The notes beneath the pieces were generated by a model. The model had not been told where the DNA came from, ran no database searches, and saw only the letters and a list, made by a program, of their open reading frames with translations. From NCBI RefSeq assembly GCF_000222485.1, contig NC_015914.1, forward strand, positions 682,001 through 746,000: DNA of 64,000 nt. The letters run 5' to 3'. Made by a program: the position numbers and the translations under genes. Positions 25,423 through 35,016 of the stretch are shown here, one piece after another. Source of the DNA: Cyclobacterium marinum DSM 745 (lineage in GTDB: Bacteria > Bacteroidota > Bacteroidia > Cytophagales > Cyclobacteriaceae). Numbering within the stretch: position 1 is the first letter of the stretch; each line of letters starts with the position of its first letter.

Positions 25423-27873
25423 TTATCTAAAATTTCCAATGGTATAATTAAGTTTGACATAAAATGCTCTGCCCGGTTTTTGGACGGCAAAGTTATCATA
25501 GACCTGCTTGTCAAATACATTTCGCAAATCCACGCTTACTGCCAGCTTTCGGTCAGGAAAAGTATAGGTAGCACCTATATCATTGATGTACTGGCGAGGA
25601 GTTCTGAAATCTTCAATCTCTAACCAGGTGGTATAAAACCTATCTACAAAGCCAAAATAGTGTGACAATCTCAATAGAGAACCTGATTTCACAACATCTC
25701 TAAAAGTATAATCAATAGAACTATTGATGGTAAAGAATGGCTCATTAGGAATCTGTTGTCCATAATTAGCATAAACATTTCCATTGGAATCAAACTTGGT
25801 GTTGAATTGCGAGTTGAATTTGGATACGTTCACTATGGCCCTTAATGAATTTCCATAGGAATATTTCACTTGTCCTTCAAAACCAATGGATTTGGTTTTA
25901 CCCAAATTTTCATATGGGTTGGTCTGTACGGCATCATTGATCCTTGGGTTTATTTGTTGAATAATTTTGTCTTGGGTATCTCTGATAAAACCTGTACCGG
26001 AGATGGAAAAGGTATGAGATCTGTTTTCAAAATCTCCTAGTATAAATCCAAGATTAAGGTTGTTGCTTAACTCAGGTCGAATCCCTAGATTTTCCACAAT
26101 ATTTTCACCCGGACTACCAAATATTTCGCCCTCAGAAGGCATTCTTACAGCCTTTTCGGCTGATGCTAGCAACGTCAAAGGTCTGAAAACCCTATAGGAA
26201 AAGGCCGCTCCATAGCCGGTTGTATTTCTACTACTCTGTGTTCGCTCTTCTATCCTAGTGGAGACCCCATTTTCTTCCACCAACAAAGGATCCATCTTAT
26301 CAATGCCTTGGTAATAATATTTTCCAAAAACACTGCCTTTTAGCTTAGACTGAAACATATCCAATTCATAGCTAAGTGATGTTATTGATTTTTGAAGGTC
26401 TCTGGTACCTATAAATTCCCTTTCAACGGCACTTTTCATAAAATCCTGTTCCTCCCTATCAATAGAGTAGAAAGATTGACCTAAAAATATTCTGTGATTT
26501 GTGCTGATTTCATAAGTAGCCCCTGCCCTAAAAGTAGCCACATTTCTATCAATATGATTCATCGTGGGGGCTCCTTGCTGTGCACCGGAGGAAGTCAAAA
26601 TCGGATTGCCATCCAACCCTAAACTCAACTCACCAAACCAATTGTAATTCCATTTCACAGTATCTGTGACCACCTCATTTCTTTTACTCAGGGAGCCGTT
26701 AAAATTGATATCCAAACCTTTAATTCCTACATCTTCTTTAATGTATGTCAAGCCCAAAACATGAGATTGCGAGGTACCAAAGCGCCCTTTATAGGGAATG
26801 GACATATAAGTACCGTGTTGGATTTCGTTATAATCGTCAGACCCTGTATAGCTTAAGAAAAATTGATCTGCCCATTTAACATTGGTATATCCCAAGTCAA
26901 TCTTTCCTCCTACAGAACGATAAGCATCATTGAAGCGCTTTGCCCTTACATAATCGTACCTTCCATTGGCAAGGATATTTCTTACAAATTTTCCCCATAC
27001 CTCATAGTCATTGTCTGAAGAATTATAAAATGCAGAGACTTTAGTCGTAAAACCGGTGGCTTCATCTCTATAAGCTGCATTTACATTGCTCTGAATGGTA
27101 TTGAAAGAACCGTAAGACAGGGAGGCTGAAAGATTATTCACCACGCCCTTTTTCAAAATCACATTGATGGCACCACCTAAAGCATCGTCTGCCAGATGCG
27201 CAGGGATTACCCCTTTATAAACTTCAATCCGGTCAATTAATGCAGGAGGAATACTGTTTAAGCTAAAAGAGGAACCGTAGGTTGATATAGACAGACCATC
27301 GATAAAAATTTTCACTGAATTACCGGACATTCCATTCAAATTGTAATCCACGCGCGATCCTATTCCACCATTTTGTCTAACCCTAATTCCGGCAGTTCGG
27401 TTAAGCAAGTCATTGGTTTGTATGGATTGCAGGGCAGCTTTTTGGGTTTCCACGACCTCCACAGCGAAACCTTTGGTTTCAATTTCACTTTTAACAGATA
27501 GTCCTTGTACGACAACTCCCGCTAGATCGGTGGTAGATTCTTCTAATAAAAAGTCCAACTGAACAACAGCTTCCTCTACATCAACCACTACATTTTTAGA
27601 ATGCTCCTGGTAGCCCAAGCAAGAAAGCAATAGCTCGAAATTACCCGTAGGGACATTTTGGATTTGATAACTACCATCAATCGATGAGATGGCATTGTAT
27701 GGACTGTCTTTAATCCTAATGATTACTCCGGGTATTGGATTAGATTTTGAATCAAGAATTTTACCTTTAACAGTTGCCGCATGAAGGGATTGTGCCCCAA
27801 TACCAAGACCCGAAAAAATCAGAACGGTAATCAACCCTAATCGTAAATATTCTGATAGTAAAGTTATCTTCAT
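25423..27873 (-). CDS. TonB-dependent outer-membrane receptor
   Basis: 816 residues. A signal peptide is followed by a carboxypeptidase-regulatory-like domain (about 30-115: VKGKILDSKSNPIPGVIIRI), a plug domain (about 130-250: LLNRTAGIRVRQNGGIGSRV ... IDRIEVYKGVIPAHLADDAL) and a 22-strand-type barrel ending in aromatic-terminated strands (FYVKLNYTIGNFR). Such receptors import bulky ligands using TonB energy. With a DUF4374 lipoprotein directly downstream and no SusD, iron chelate uptake is more likely than glycan uptake. Possible Fur-type sites lie 150-230 bp upstream. The two genes form an operon closed by the terminator at 23991. Confidence 0.92.
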   Translation of the reverse strand: MKITLLSEYLRLGLITVLIFSGLGIGAQSLHAATVKGKILDSKSNPIPGVIIRIKDSPYNAISSIDGSYQIQNVPTGNFELLLSCLGYQEHSKNVVVDVEEAVVQLDFLLEESTTDLAGVVVQGLSVKSEIETKGFAVEVVETQKAALQSIQTNDLLNRTAGIRVRQNGGIGSRVDYNLNGMSGNSVKIFIDGLSISTYGSSFSLNSIPPALIDRIEVYKGVIPAHLADDALGGAINVILKKGVVNNLSASLSYGSFNTIQSNVNAAYRDEATGFTTKVSAFYNSSDNDYEVWGKFVRNILANGRYDYVRAKRFNDAYRSVGGKIDLGYTNVKWADQFFLSYTGSDDYNEIQHGTYMSIPYKGRFGTSQSHVLGLTYIKEDVGIKGLDINFNGSLSKRNEVVTDTVKWNYNWFGELSLGLDGNPILTSSGAQQGAPTMNHIDRNVATFRAGATYEISTNHRIFLGQSFYSIDREEQDFMKSAVEREFIGTRDLQKSITSLSYELDMFQSKLKGSVFGKYYYQGIDKMDPLLVEENGVSTRIEERTQSSRNTTGYGAAFSYRVFRPLTLLASAEKAVRMPSEGEIFGSPGENIVENLGIRPELSNNLNLGFILGDFENRSHTFSISGTGFIRDTQDKIIQQINPRINDAVQTNPYENLGKTKSIGFEGQVKYSYGNSLRAIVNVSKFNSQFNTKFDSNGNVYANYGQQIPNEPFFTINSSIDYTFRDVVKSGSLLRLSHYFGFVDRFYTTWLEIEDFRTPRQYINDIGATYTFPDRKLAVSVDLRNVFDKQVYDNFAVQKPGRAFYVKLNYTIGNFR

Positions 27874-28019
27874 GCCTTTTTATTCGTATTGTTAAGCGAT
27901 CAATTATTCAAACTGATACGTACTTACTTAATGTTATCCAACTAAAATTTTATTAGCCTGTCATTTCTGACAAATCCCCTTTCCTAAATGGAAATATGGA
28001 GCTCTTTAATTTTTATTCT

Positions 28020-28105
28020 ATTTAGATTTAGTCTAATTGAATGCAATATTACGGATACCCATTTTTTTATGCAATACTTATTTAGATTAATTTTTAATTA
28101 GGTTA
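28020..28105 (-). promoter_or_regulatory. Possible tandem iron-regulator (Fur-like) sites upstream of the TonB receptor
   Basis: TTTAGATTTAGTCTAA at 28021-28036 has a TTAGA/TCTAA dyad, and a second TTTAGATTAA occurs at 28081-28090, both in a very AT-rich tract. The shape resembles Fur boxes, and the receptor downstream is likely iron-related, but the second site is only a half dyad. Confidence 0.3.
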
Positions 28106-28265
28106 AAAAATTGTCCAAAATGACGGTTTAAATCGAATTAATCAGGTTTTTAATTTTTGTGACCGGTAATAAAATCACGATTCCGGAAAAGGGTTTAAAA
28201 TTTCATTAAGCTGTCCTATAAAAAATTACGATGGTTAATCAAAACTTAATCAGGGAAATGAAGCC

Positions 28266-28300
28266 AAAAAAAAAAGGCCTTCCCAAGCGGAGGGAAGGCC
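28266..28300 (-). terminator. Intrinsic terminator of the LruC-domain gene
   Basis: Perfect 9-bp stem GGCCTTCCC/GGGAAGGCC (28276-28284, 28292-28300) followed on the minus strand by ten U. It lies 24 bp after the stop at 28325. Confidence 0.9.
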
Positions 28301-28324
28301 AAAAAAATGTTATTTAAAGTATCC

Positions 28325-30355
28325 TTATTTATAAATGGCATCTGAATTAACTTGCCCGTCTATATTAAGGTACCAATCTTCGTAAGAAAGTCCTCCGGAT
28401 TTAGCCCATTCAGAAAATTTGGTATATGCTTTTGTGAAGTCCACTTTTTCTTGAGCATAAGAGATGCTTTGTGGGATATGCAATGCCCAGTTGAATCCTT
28501 TATTGCTTGTAAAATAAGTTCCTTCACCTATTGAACTGATATCGTCTGCAGTACTAAACCACTCGGTGTCCATAAGGTCTGTAGGTTCCATGTTCATCAA
28601 GTGTACTTCTCTACCCCTGTCCTGATTAATAATCATAAATGGGTTGTAAGGGGCAGCTCCAAGGTCAGCTTTTCTCACAGATTCCTTGAATACAATCTTA
28701 ACCGTTACTGTATCCGTACCGTGTTGAGTGTTTCCGCTAAACACATTGGCCATGACAGGAAGTTTATCATTCACGTCATCCATTACAATGATTGTGGCCA
28801 ATTTCTGTCCTTGTTCCACACCACTCGACAAAGTCTTGATGCTACCAGTACTCAATCGAGTACCTTCCACACTCAATACTTGATCTGAAGATACCGGCAA
28901 TTGAATTCCAAAACCATTGCGGTAACCAGCTCCTGTGGCCCTAACTACTGTAGTCAATTTAATTTCTTTGATACGATTATTACCATTTGAAATTTCATTT
29001 ACATTGTAATCGATTACCAAATCATTCATGTCATAATCACCAAAGCTAGGCCATAAATCTTCGAACAAAAGGGTTCCAAAAGTATTTTCTCCCGGAGAAT
29101 AGTTATTGAAAGCTCTTTCAGGATCTTCAGGATATTCATCTTCACTATCAGCTACACCATCCTCATCCTTATCTTTCACATCCGTATCTATAGGCACATA
29201 ATCTGTCAAATCCACACTTGTAATAGGGTTCCAAGAAGCATAAAACATCACATCATTAAAATCATGGTCACAACTGCTGTAATCTCTTCGGATATCTTCC
29301 CAGCCCATTAAAAGAATTTGCTCAGTGGCATCGTATAAAAACACCATTTGATCTCTAAGCTCTTCTTTTTCATTGAATGTGTTTAAATTTTTGTCTGCAT
29401 AAAAAACGCCATTCCCGTAAGTCAATTTACCACCTTGCCAACCATTGGAAATCAAGAACCAGCCGATATAGGTATCTTTTTCAAAAGCTCCATCTTTAGG
29501 TCCTACAAGTTTCACTTTATTACCCGAGCGTAACACTCCTGACTGAGCATTTGGGAATATTATTGTTTTGTTCTTGATTTCATCCGCAGTTTTGGGCGCT
29601 TCCCCTTCCTTGTACCAATAATAACCAATGGCATTTCTATAACTTCCACCTGTATGCACATAAGTCACCCAAACCTCCGCATCTTCACTTACGAATAGTT
29701 CTCTTTTATATTTATCACTTATCGCCTCAGGGTTGCTTTTTCTAAGATCTTCATTTTCAGGAAGACTTGAATTGATATTTTTCAAGAGTTGATCACTGAT
29801 TCTGTCTGATTCAACCAAATACTTAGGTTTTCCCTCTGAAGACCAAGATCCAAGGGTCATAAATTCTTCACTACTGGCAGAAATTCTTTCATTGGCGTTT
29901 ATTGCATTTGTTTCAAAATATTCGTCTGCCAACACAGAAGGGTTTGTTGCATCAAAACTATAACTAATTCTTCCACCTGAAACCGGTACGATTGCCATTG
30001 GTTCTACCCCTATATAATCGGAGGCTATAAAAACTTCCTTCAGGTAACTTGGAAGGTCTATGGTGATAGAGGCGTTACCTAGTTCGTCCAATTGAACAGT
30101 TTGCAATAATGTCCCCTCTTTATGAGGGTTCCCTTTATATATTTTATACACCACATTTGATAAGGGTGAATTATCACTCCCCGTTGCAGAAAGATCAACA
30201 TTAACTGATGTAGTAGTAGAAAAATCAAAACCTGAAGGGGTATTTAATCCGAGTTGATCATTCTGAGTCACTGTTTCAGAGATTTCATTGATGGGGTCGC
30301 AGGCAAATAATGAGGCCGCAAATCCAAAGATCAGAAGTAAGCTATTGTTTTTCAT
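28325..30355 (-). CDS. LruC-domain (DUF4114/DUF4842-type) lipoprotein
   Basis: 676 residues with a lipobox (AASLFAC, Cys19). Residues about 90-330 are beta-rich with Y/W-containing segments; YSSCDHDFNDVMFYA around 363-377 matches the DUF4114-type calcium-binding region; DKDEDGVADSEDEYPEDPE around 395-413 is a thrombospondin-3-like calcium repeat; and from about 430 FEDLWPSFGDYDMNDLVIDY opens the LruC domain that fills the C-terminus. LruC lipoproteins are envelope proteins first linked to surface behaviour in spirochaetes; in Bacteroidota their role is unknown. It has its own terminator and a plausible promoter box, so it is probably monocistronic. Confidence 0.88.
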   Translation of the reverse strand: MKNNSLLLIFGFAASLFACDPINEISETVTQNDQLGLNTPSGFDFSTTTSVNVDLSATGSDNSPLSNVVYKIYKGNPHKEGTLLQTVQLDELGNASITIDLPSYLKEVFIASDYIGVEPMAIVPVSGGRISYSFDATNPSVLADEYFETNAINANERISASSEEFMTLGSWSSEGKPKYLVESDRISDQLLKNINSSLPENEDLRKSNPEAISDKYKRELFVSEDAEVWVTYVHTGGSYRNAIGYYWYKEGEAPKTADEIKNKTIIFPNAQSGVLRSGNKVKLVGPKDGAFEKDTYIGWFLISNGWQGGKLTYGNGVFYADKNLNTFNEKEELRDQMVFLYDATEQILLMGWEDIRRDYSSCDHDFNDVMFYASWNPITSVDLTDYVPIDTDVKDKDEDGVADSEDEYPEDPERAFNNYSPGENTFGTLLFEDLWPSFGDYDMNDLVIDYNVNEISNGNNRIKEIKLTTVVRATGAGYRNGFGIQLPVSSDQVLSVEGTRLSTGSIKTLSSGVEQGQKLATIIVMDDVNDKLPVMANVFSGNTQHGTDTVTVKIVFKESVRKADLGAAPYNPFMIINQDRGREVHLMNMEPTDLMDTEWFSTADDISSIGEGTYFTSNKGFNWALHIPQSISYAQEKVDFTKAYTKFSEWAKSGGLSYEDWYLNIDGQVNSDAIYK

Positions 30356-30393
30356 ATCTATAAGTTTTAAAAGTTTCGCAAAATTGAATGATA

Positions 30394-30401
30394 CAAAACT
30401 A
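30394..30401 (-). promoter_or_regulatory. Bacteroidota -7 box for the LruC-domain gene
   Basis: On the minus strand TAGTTTTG fits the phylum consensus TAnnTTTG exactly and would give a leader of about 33 bases. No convincing -33 TTG was seen. Confidence 0.35.
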
Positions 30402-30552
30402 TAATAATTAGTACTTGAGAAGTGAAAAACTCGTTAGACAGCATCTTTTGATAGGTGAATTCCAAAATTCTGCAGATGAATTGAATACTTGTTTTTAAAA
30501 AAAACTAGCTTAAAACGGCATAGTGATTTCCCCAGATAAGTAAATAGGCCAT

Positions 30553-30598
30553 AAAAAAAGCCACTTCTCCGGAGGGATATCGACCGTAGAAATGGCTT
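30553..30598 (-). terminator. Intrinsic terminator after the DUF6503-like lipoprotein
   Basis: AAGCCATTTCT/AGAAGTGGCTT, 11 bp with one wobble, followed on the minus strand by seven U. Confidence 0.75.
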
Positions 30599-30613
30599 AT
30601 AATGTAATTTCTG

Positions 30614-30668
30614 ATGCACCGGAAAAGGGTAATAATACCCGCTCGCAACGGTGCCTCCGCTAAGCGGC
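30614..30668 (-). ncRNA. Candidate structured RNA between two lipoprotein genes
   Basis: On the minus strand a 4-bp hairpin CCGC-TTA-GCGG (30667-30657) is followed by a GCACCG/CGGTGC stem (30649-30654 with 30616-30621) enclosing a GGGTA-TTAT-TACCC hairpin, then the terminator at 30553-30598. It is GC-rich in an AT-rich gap. It could be a 3'-end small RNA or a leader element; no known class was recognised. Confidence 0.4.
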
Positions 30669-30688
30669 ATTAAACAAAGTGGTACAAT

Positions 30689-31456
30689 TTATTCTTCTTT
30701 GCCAAAAACAGCATTGTCTGGTTTTGCATAAAAAGCTTCCGGCTGTGGCTCTTGAGACAAACTGATTGTATTAAAATCAACCCTGTTTCTTTCTTCCCCT
30801 ACCTCACCCTCTTCGGCTGTGTACCAAGCAATAGAGGTTGGGAGAAGAACTCCACCTACTTCAGACCATTTGTCATAACTGATAAAATTAGGCCATTCAG
30901 GTTTTTTATCCGAGCCAAAAGTTGCTTTATAGGCGAGCCAAGCCATTTGATAGGTTGCAGGATCGTAGTATAAAAAATATTCATCGCTGGAAGAGTTCCC
31001 AATACCAGAATCAAAGGTAATTTTAATACCCTGATAGTTTTTCCCTAGTATTTCCTTGTCTGCTGTTTTTTCATAGTTCAACCCTTCATCTCCAAGAACA
31101 AATGGCATGGCATAAAAATAAAACATTAGGTCATGCATGAAAGTCGGGTTCCTATCATATTCCCCTTCTTTGTTTAAAACCCAAGCTTTATTTCCATCAA
31201 AACCAATTTCATAATCAGATGTTACTATTTTATCCATTCGACGGTGCAAGTCAACGGTGTGTTTTTGCCCGTCTGCAGGATCTCCAATAGTAAACTTTAA
31301 AGTTTTCCCTTTTTGCCATTGATCCATTCCTCCATGAGCTTCGAGTACTTTAGCAAAATCTGAAGGATAGTTGTTTTGCTCTTTTGTTTCAGTGTTTTTC
31401 TGACAAGCCACCATAATGGCTGAGAGAAAAAACATTATAAACAGTTTTTTCATCAT
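30689..31456 (-). CDS. DUF6503-like lipoprotein
   Basis: 255 residues with lipobox AIMVAC (Cys18). The start of the mature part, FAKVLEAHGGMDQWQKGKTL, and the later segments TVDLHRRMDKIVTSDYEIGF and FDGNKAWVLN match the style of DUF6503 proteins, which have an outer-membrane-lipoprotein-sorting (LolA-like) beta fold. Function of the family is unknown. It is followed by a structured region and terminator, so it is probably a single-gene unit. A shorter, distantly similar lipoprotein lies at 54185-54844. Confidence 0.75.
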   Translation of the reverse strand: MMKKLFIMFFLSAIMVACQKNTETKEQNNYPSDFAKVLEAHGGMDQWQKGKTLKFTIGDPADGQKHTVDLHRRMDKIVTSDYEIGFDGNKAWVLNKEGEYDRNPTFMHDLMFYFYAMPFVLGDEGLNYEKTADKEILGKNYQGIKITFDSGIGNSSSDEYFLYYDPATYQMAWLAYKATFGSDKKPEWPNFISYDKWSEVGGVLLPTSIAWYTAEEGEVGEERNRVDFNTISLSQEPQPEAFYAKPDNAVFGKEE

Positions 31457-31814
31457 TGCATTTTTGATTATAGTTAATCAATGTACGGTAAAAGCTATGC
31501 AATGGTTAATCCTTTTGCAATGAGCCATTCAAAGAGAATAAATTATTCCAACATTTCCTGATTAAAATTATAATAATGTTTTAGTATTCAATAGATTTCC
31601 CCTTTATTTCGATAGCAGGCATACTAATTGTTAAAAAAATTGCAGTTTCTGAACGATGCATAGTAATTGCAGGGCATGGATGGATTAAGACATTGTTATT
31701 ACCTATTTCTTTTTAAAACCGAAATATCCATTAGACAATTTATTATGTACTGAAATTGCTTTCAATTTCAGCATAGAAGTTACAAACAGCCTTTGTCAGG
31801 GCGGAGAAATCTTA
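31457..31814. other. Intergenic stretch without a gene
   Basis: AT-rich, no coding frame and no convincing hairpin. It separates two leftward genes and should contain the promoter of the DUF6503-like gene. Confidence 0.35.
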
Positions 31815-32558
31815 TTACATAATCCGGGTTAAGTTGTCACAAAGGACAGCAGTGGCAATTGCAACGTTTAAAGATTCGGCATTACCAAACGCAGGAATGG
31901 TCAATTTTTGAGTGACAATTTCTTCAAGTTGCCGGGAAATACCATTAGACTCATTTCCCATCAGTAAAATACCGTTGGCCGCTTTTCCTAAGTGATGCAC
32001 ATTCATGCCTTCCAAGAAAGCCCCATAAACAGGCAAATTAGATGCTGTTAATTTTTCAAGCAAGTCTACGTATTCAAAGCTTAACCTTGTAAACGATCCC
32101 ATACTGGCGTTTAAAACTTTTGGATTATAGATATCGGCAGTATTTTTTGACATCAATATTTTTTCGATTCCATACCAGTCTGCTATTCGGATAATGGTCC
32201 CCAAATTCCCAGGGTCCCTAACATCATCCAGGGCAAGAATCAATTGCTCTTTTCCAAAAGTCAAAGGTTTATTCTCCTTTATTTTGGCCACTGCAAGTGC
32301 TTGATCATTGGTCGAAAAAGTACCCAATGCAGACAATTCTTTAGGATTAACTTCAATCTTTATTCCGGAAAAACCATTAACCAATAAGGTATTTTCTTCC
32401 TGAAATTTTTCAGTACAAAGTAGATGACTAACTGTATAATTGGAAAGCAATAATTCCGTTACATTTTTAGCCCCTTCCACAAAAAAAGCACTTTCTTGTT
32501 TACGGAATTTTTTCTGGTGCAAGGATTTAATAAACTTAACTGTATTTTTGCTTAGCAT
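31815..32558 (-). CDS. TrmH/SpoU-family RNA 2'-O-ribose methyltransferase
   Basis: 247 residues, the usual length. An N-terminal substrate-binding domain (NTVKFIKSLHQKKFRKQES, FFVEGAKNV) is followed by the trefoil-knot SPOUT domain with its three motifs: LDDVRDPGNLGTIIRIADW (about 109-127), ILLMGNESNGIS (about 193-204) and IPAFGNAESLNVAIATAVL (about 217-235). The enzyme methylates a ribose in rRNA or tRNA using SAM; the exact site cannot be told. Its start codon is 5 bp from that of the divergent tamL-like gene. Confidence 0.93.
   Translation of the reverse strand: MLSKNTVKFIKSLHQKKFRKQESAFFVEGAKNVTELLLSNYTVSHLLCTEKFQEENTLLVNGFSGIKIEVNPKELSALGTFSTNDQALAVAKIKENKPLTFGKEQLILALDDVRDPGNLGTIIRIADWYGIEKILMSKNTADIYNPKVLNASMGSFTRLSFEYVDLLEKLTASNLPVYGAFLEGMNVHHLGKAANGILLMGNESNGISRQLEEIVTQKLTIPAFGNAESLNVAIATAVLCDNLTRIM
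32543..32550 (+). promoter_or_regulatory. -7 box for the tamL-like operon, inside the methyltransferase gene
   Basis: TATTTTTG fits TAnnTTTG exactly, 13 bp before the ATG at 32564. Transcription would start within about 8 bases of the start codon. No clear -33 box. Confidence 0.4.
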
Positions 32559-32563
32559 TAGCC

Positions 32564-34993
32564 ATGAGTGTTGTAGTGAAGAAGACCAAATATATAAATT
32601 TTCTTTTTTTGATCCATTTGTTGTGGAGCTGTTCCCTGACTAGAGGACTCCATGAGGACGAATTTTTGCTCACTGATGTTAGCACTCAAGGCATAGATAA
32701 AAGTGATGGAGAGGCCATTAAAAATCTAATTCAGCAAAAGCCTAACACCAGGATACCATTAATAAATATTTCTCCGGGGGTAATGGTTTACAATTTGGGC
32801 AATGCACTCTATGACAGCAGCAAAATCGCCAACAAACTTCAGGAAGCTCAGCAATCCTTGCAAAGTTCCGCTGAAAAAATAAAGCAGGGTAACACTTCAA
32901 CTAAAGTAGAAAAAAGGTACAACAAGCTAAATAATAAAATAAATGGCTTGGAAAAAAAACTGGAGTACGGCAATTGGTTTATGCGAACGGGCAATGCTAA
33001 AGTCGTATTAGACAGTGTTAAAACAGCTGTCTCCGCACAACAAATCGATATTTACTTAAAAAATAATGGTTTTTTTGACGCCCGAGTGAAAACCAAAATT
33101 GACAGCAACAAACAAAAAGCTAAGCTTACTTATTTAATCACAGAAAATAGCCCATACGTAATAGATAGCCTTTTCAATACAAATGCTGACACCACATTAA
33201 ATGATGTGCTAAAGGCTAATCAAAAGCATTCTCTCTTAAAAAACAAGGCAAGATATAGCCAATCGAATATTACTAAAGAAAGACAAAGAATAGAAGATGT
33301 CTTGAAAGCCAATGGTTACTATGCTTTTTCTAAGTCCTATATCGAATACAACGTTTACAAAGACACGGTAGAGAAGCATGTGGTAATCGAACAAATCATC
33401 AACAAACCAGACTCAGGAAAAGATCACGAGATCTACACACTAGACTCGATCAATTTTTCCATCGCACCGCCAAGTGATCTTATTGCAGATGAAAAAGAAC
33501 AAACTTTCTGGAATGACATTAAGTTTTCTATGTACCAAGACAACTATTCGGAAAAAATAATCAGCTCTAGGATTTTTCTTCAAAAAGGTAAATTATACAA
33601 TAAAAATGCAGTCATAGAAACCCAGCGACAATTGGCCAACCTTGATATGTTTCGGTTTGTAAACATATCTTTTGACACGCTAGGTAATGTTATCAACACC
33701 AATATTTATACCAGACCCAATCAAAAGTTTCAAATAACCAATCAACTTGGAGCCAGTGTTACCGAACAACTTCCAGGACCATTTTTTAGTCACTCTCTGC
33801 AAAACCGAAATATTTTCAAAGGTTTGGAAATATTCGAGTTTAATTTCAGAGCCGGCCTAGAGGGGGTTGCTTCTGCAACCACAGAGGGAGGAGTATACAG
33901 AAGCCGAGAACTTTCAACTTCTGCTTCTATAATTTTCCCCCAGTTTTTGATTCCCTTTAATTTTGGAACTCTTGAGAAATTTGGTAGGTATAACCCCAGA
34001 ACCAGAACCTTATTGGGGTACAGTTTTGTAAACCGTCCTGAGTATATGAGGGAGGCTTTAAATACCATTTTAGCATACACCTGGGGAACCAGGAACTTAA
34101 AACAGCAGTTTACTTTCAACCTTTTGGATGCCAACCTTATTCGGTCTGATTTGGATTCGGTTTTCAGGGTACGTTTAGAAGAACTTCAAGATCAAGGCAA
34201 TAATCTGATCAATTCCTTTCTCCCCTCCTATGTAAGTAGCATCTCGGGTCAGGTAATTATCAATTTTAATCAATATGGATTGTTTCAGAAAAATGAAGCT
34301 TCCATGTGGCGGATTTTTGTGGAGAGTGGTGGCACCACTTTCAACTGGATTGACCCTGAAAAATTTGGAGACAATAGTTTAAATTACTTTCAATTTTTAA
34401 AATTTCAGTCTGATTTCAGAAAATACATTCCCCTGACCAACAAAAGCACCTTTGCTTACCGGCTTAATTTAGGCTTGGCCAAGCCTTATGGTATCAGTGG
34501 TGGCGTTTTGCCCTATGAAAAGTATTTCTTCGCCGGGGGAAGTACAAGTATCAGGGCCTGGCAACCTCGAAGACTGGGCCCGGGTAGCTTTACCCCGGAC
34601 TTAGATGAAGAAGGAACATTTGATTATCGATTTGAACAACCCGGTGAAATACTATTTGAGGCGATGTTTGAATACCGAAGAAAATTATTTGGTTATTTTG
34701 ACGGAGCCATATTTGTGGATGCCGGAAATACCTGGACCTTTGCAGTAGACCCTTCACGAGAAGGAACTGATTTTAAAGTCAATCGTTTTTACAAAGAAAT
34801 TGCCGTAGGAACCGGAGTGGGGTTAAGAATGGACTTTGAATTTTTGGTATTGCGACTGGATATGGGAATCAAAGCTTATGATCCTGCCAGGCCTGAAAAT
34901 GAAAGATTTATTCTTGATAAACTGTCTCTCAAAAATCCTCTGGGTGAGAAAGGGCAACAAGTATTTAATATAGGAATAGGCTATCCTTTTTAA
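32564..34993 (+). CDS. tamL: TamL-type BamA/TamA-family outer-membrane lipoprotein
   Basis: 809 residues. The N-terminus has a basic stretch and a lipobox (HLLWSC, Cys23), the feature that separates TamL of Bacteroidota from ordinary TamA. POTRA-like repeats fill about 35-410 (e.g. AQQIDIYLKNNGFFDARVKT, KERQRIEDVLKANGYYAF), with a coiled-coil insertion near 90-140. The C-terminal 16-strand barrel carries the family marks EKYFFAGGSTSIRAWQPRRL (around 651-670) and YRRKLFGYFDGAIFVDAGNT. It helps insert or export outer-membrane proteins. It is first in an operon with hemF (23-bp gap) and a PAP2 phosphatase (3-bp gap). Confidence 0.88.
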   Translation: MSVVVKKTKYINFLFLIHLLWSCSLTRGLHEDEFLLTDVSTQGIDKSDGEAIKNLIQQKPNTRIPLINISPGVMVYNLGNALYDSSKIANKLQEAQQSLQSSAEKIKQGNTSTKVEKRYNKLNNKINGLEKKLEYGNWFMRTGNAKVVLDSVKTAVSAQQIDIYLKNNGFFDARVKTKIDSNKQKAKLTYLITENSPYVIDSLFNTNADTTLNDVLKANQKHSLLKNKARYSQSNITKERQRIEDVLKANGYYAFSKSYIEYNVYKDTVEKHVVIEQIINKPDSGKDHEIYTLDSINFSIAPPSDLIADEKEQTFWNDIKFSMYQDNYSEKIISSRIFLQKGKLYNKNAVIETQRQLANLDMFRFVNISFDTLGNVINTNIYTRPNQKFQITNQLGASVTEQLPGPFFSHSLQNRNIFKGLEIFEFNFRAGLEGVASATTEGGVYRSRELSTSASIIFPQFLIPFNFGTLEKFGRYNPRTRTLLGYSFVNRPEYMREALNTILAYTWGTRNLKQQFTFNLLDANLIRSDLDSVFRVRLEELQDQGNNLINSFLPSYVSSISGQVIINFNQYGLFQKNEASMWRIFVESGGTTFNWIDPEKFGDNSLNYFQFLKFQSDFRKYIPLTNKSTFAYRLNLGLAKPYGISGGVLPYEKYFFAGGSTSIRAWQPRRLGPGSFTPDLDEEGTFDYRFEQPGEILFEAMFEYRRKLFGYFDGAIFVDAGNTWTFAVDPSREGTDFKVNRFYKEIAVGTGVGLRMDFEFLVLRLDMGIKAYDPARPENERFILDKLSLKNPLGEKGQQVFNIGIGYPF
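32587..32594 (-). promoter_or_regulatory. -7 box for the methyltransferase gene, inside the tamL-like signal peptide
   Basis: TATATTTG on the minus strand fits TAnnTTTG exactly and would give a leader of roughly 22 bases. No clear -33 box. Confidence 0.4.
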
Positions 34994-35016
34994 CCGCATT
35001 AATTTACCCATTTAGC

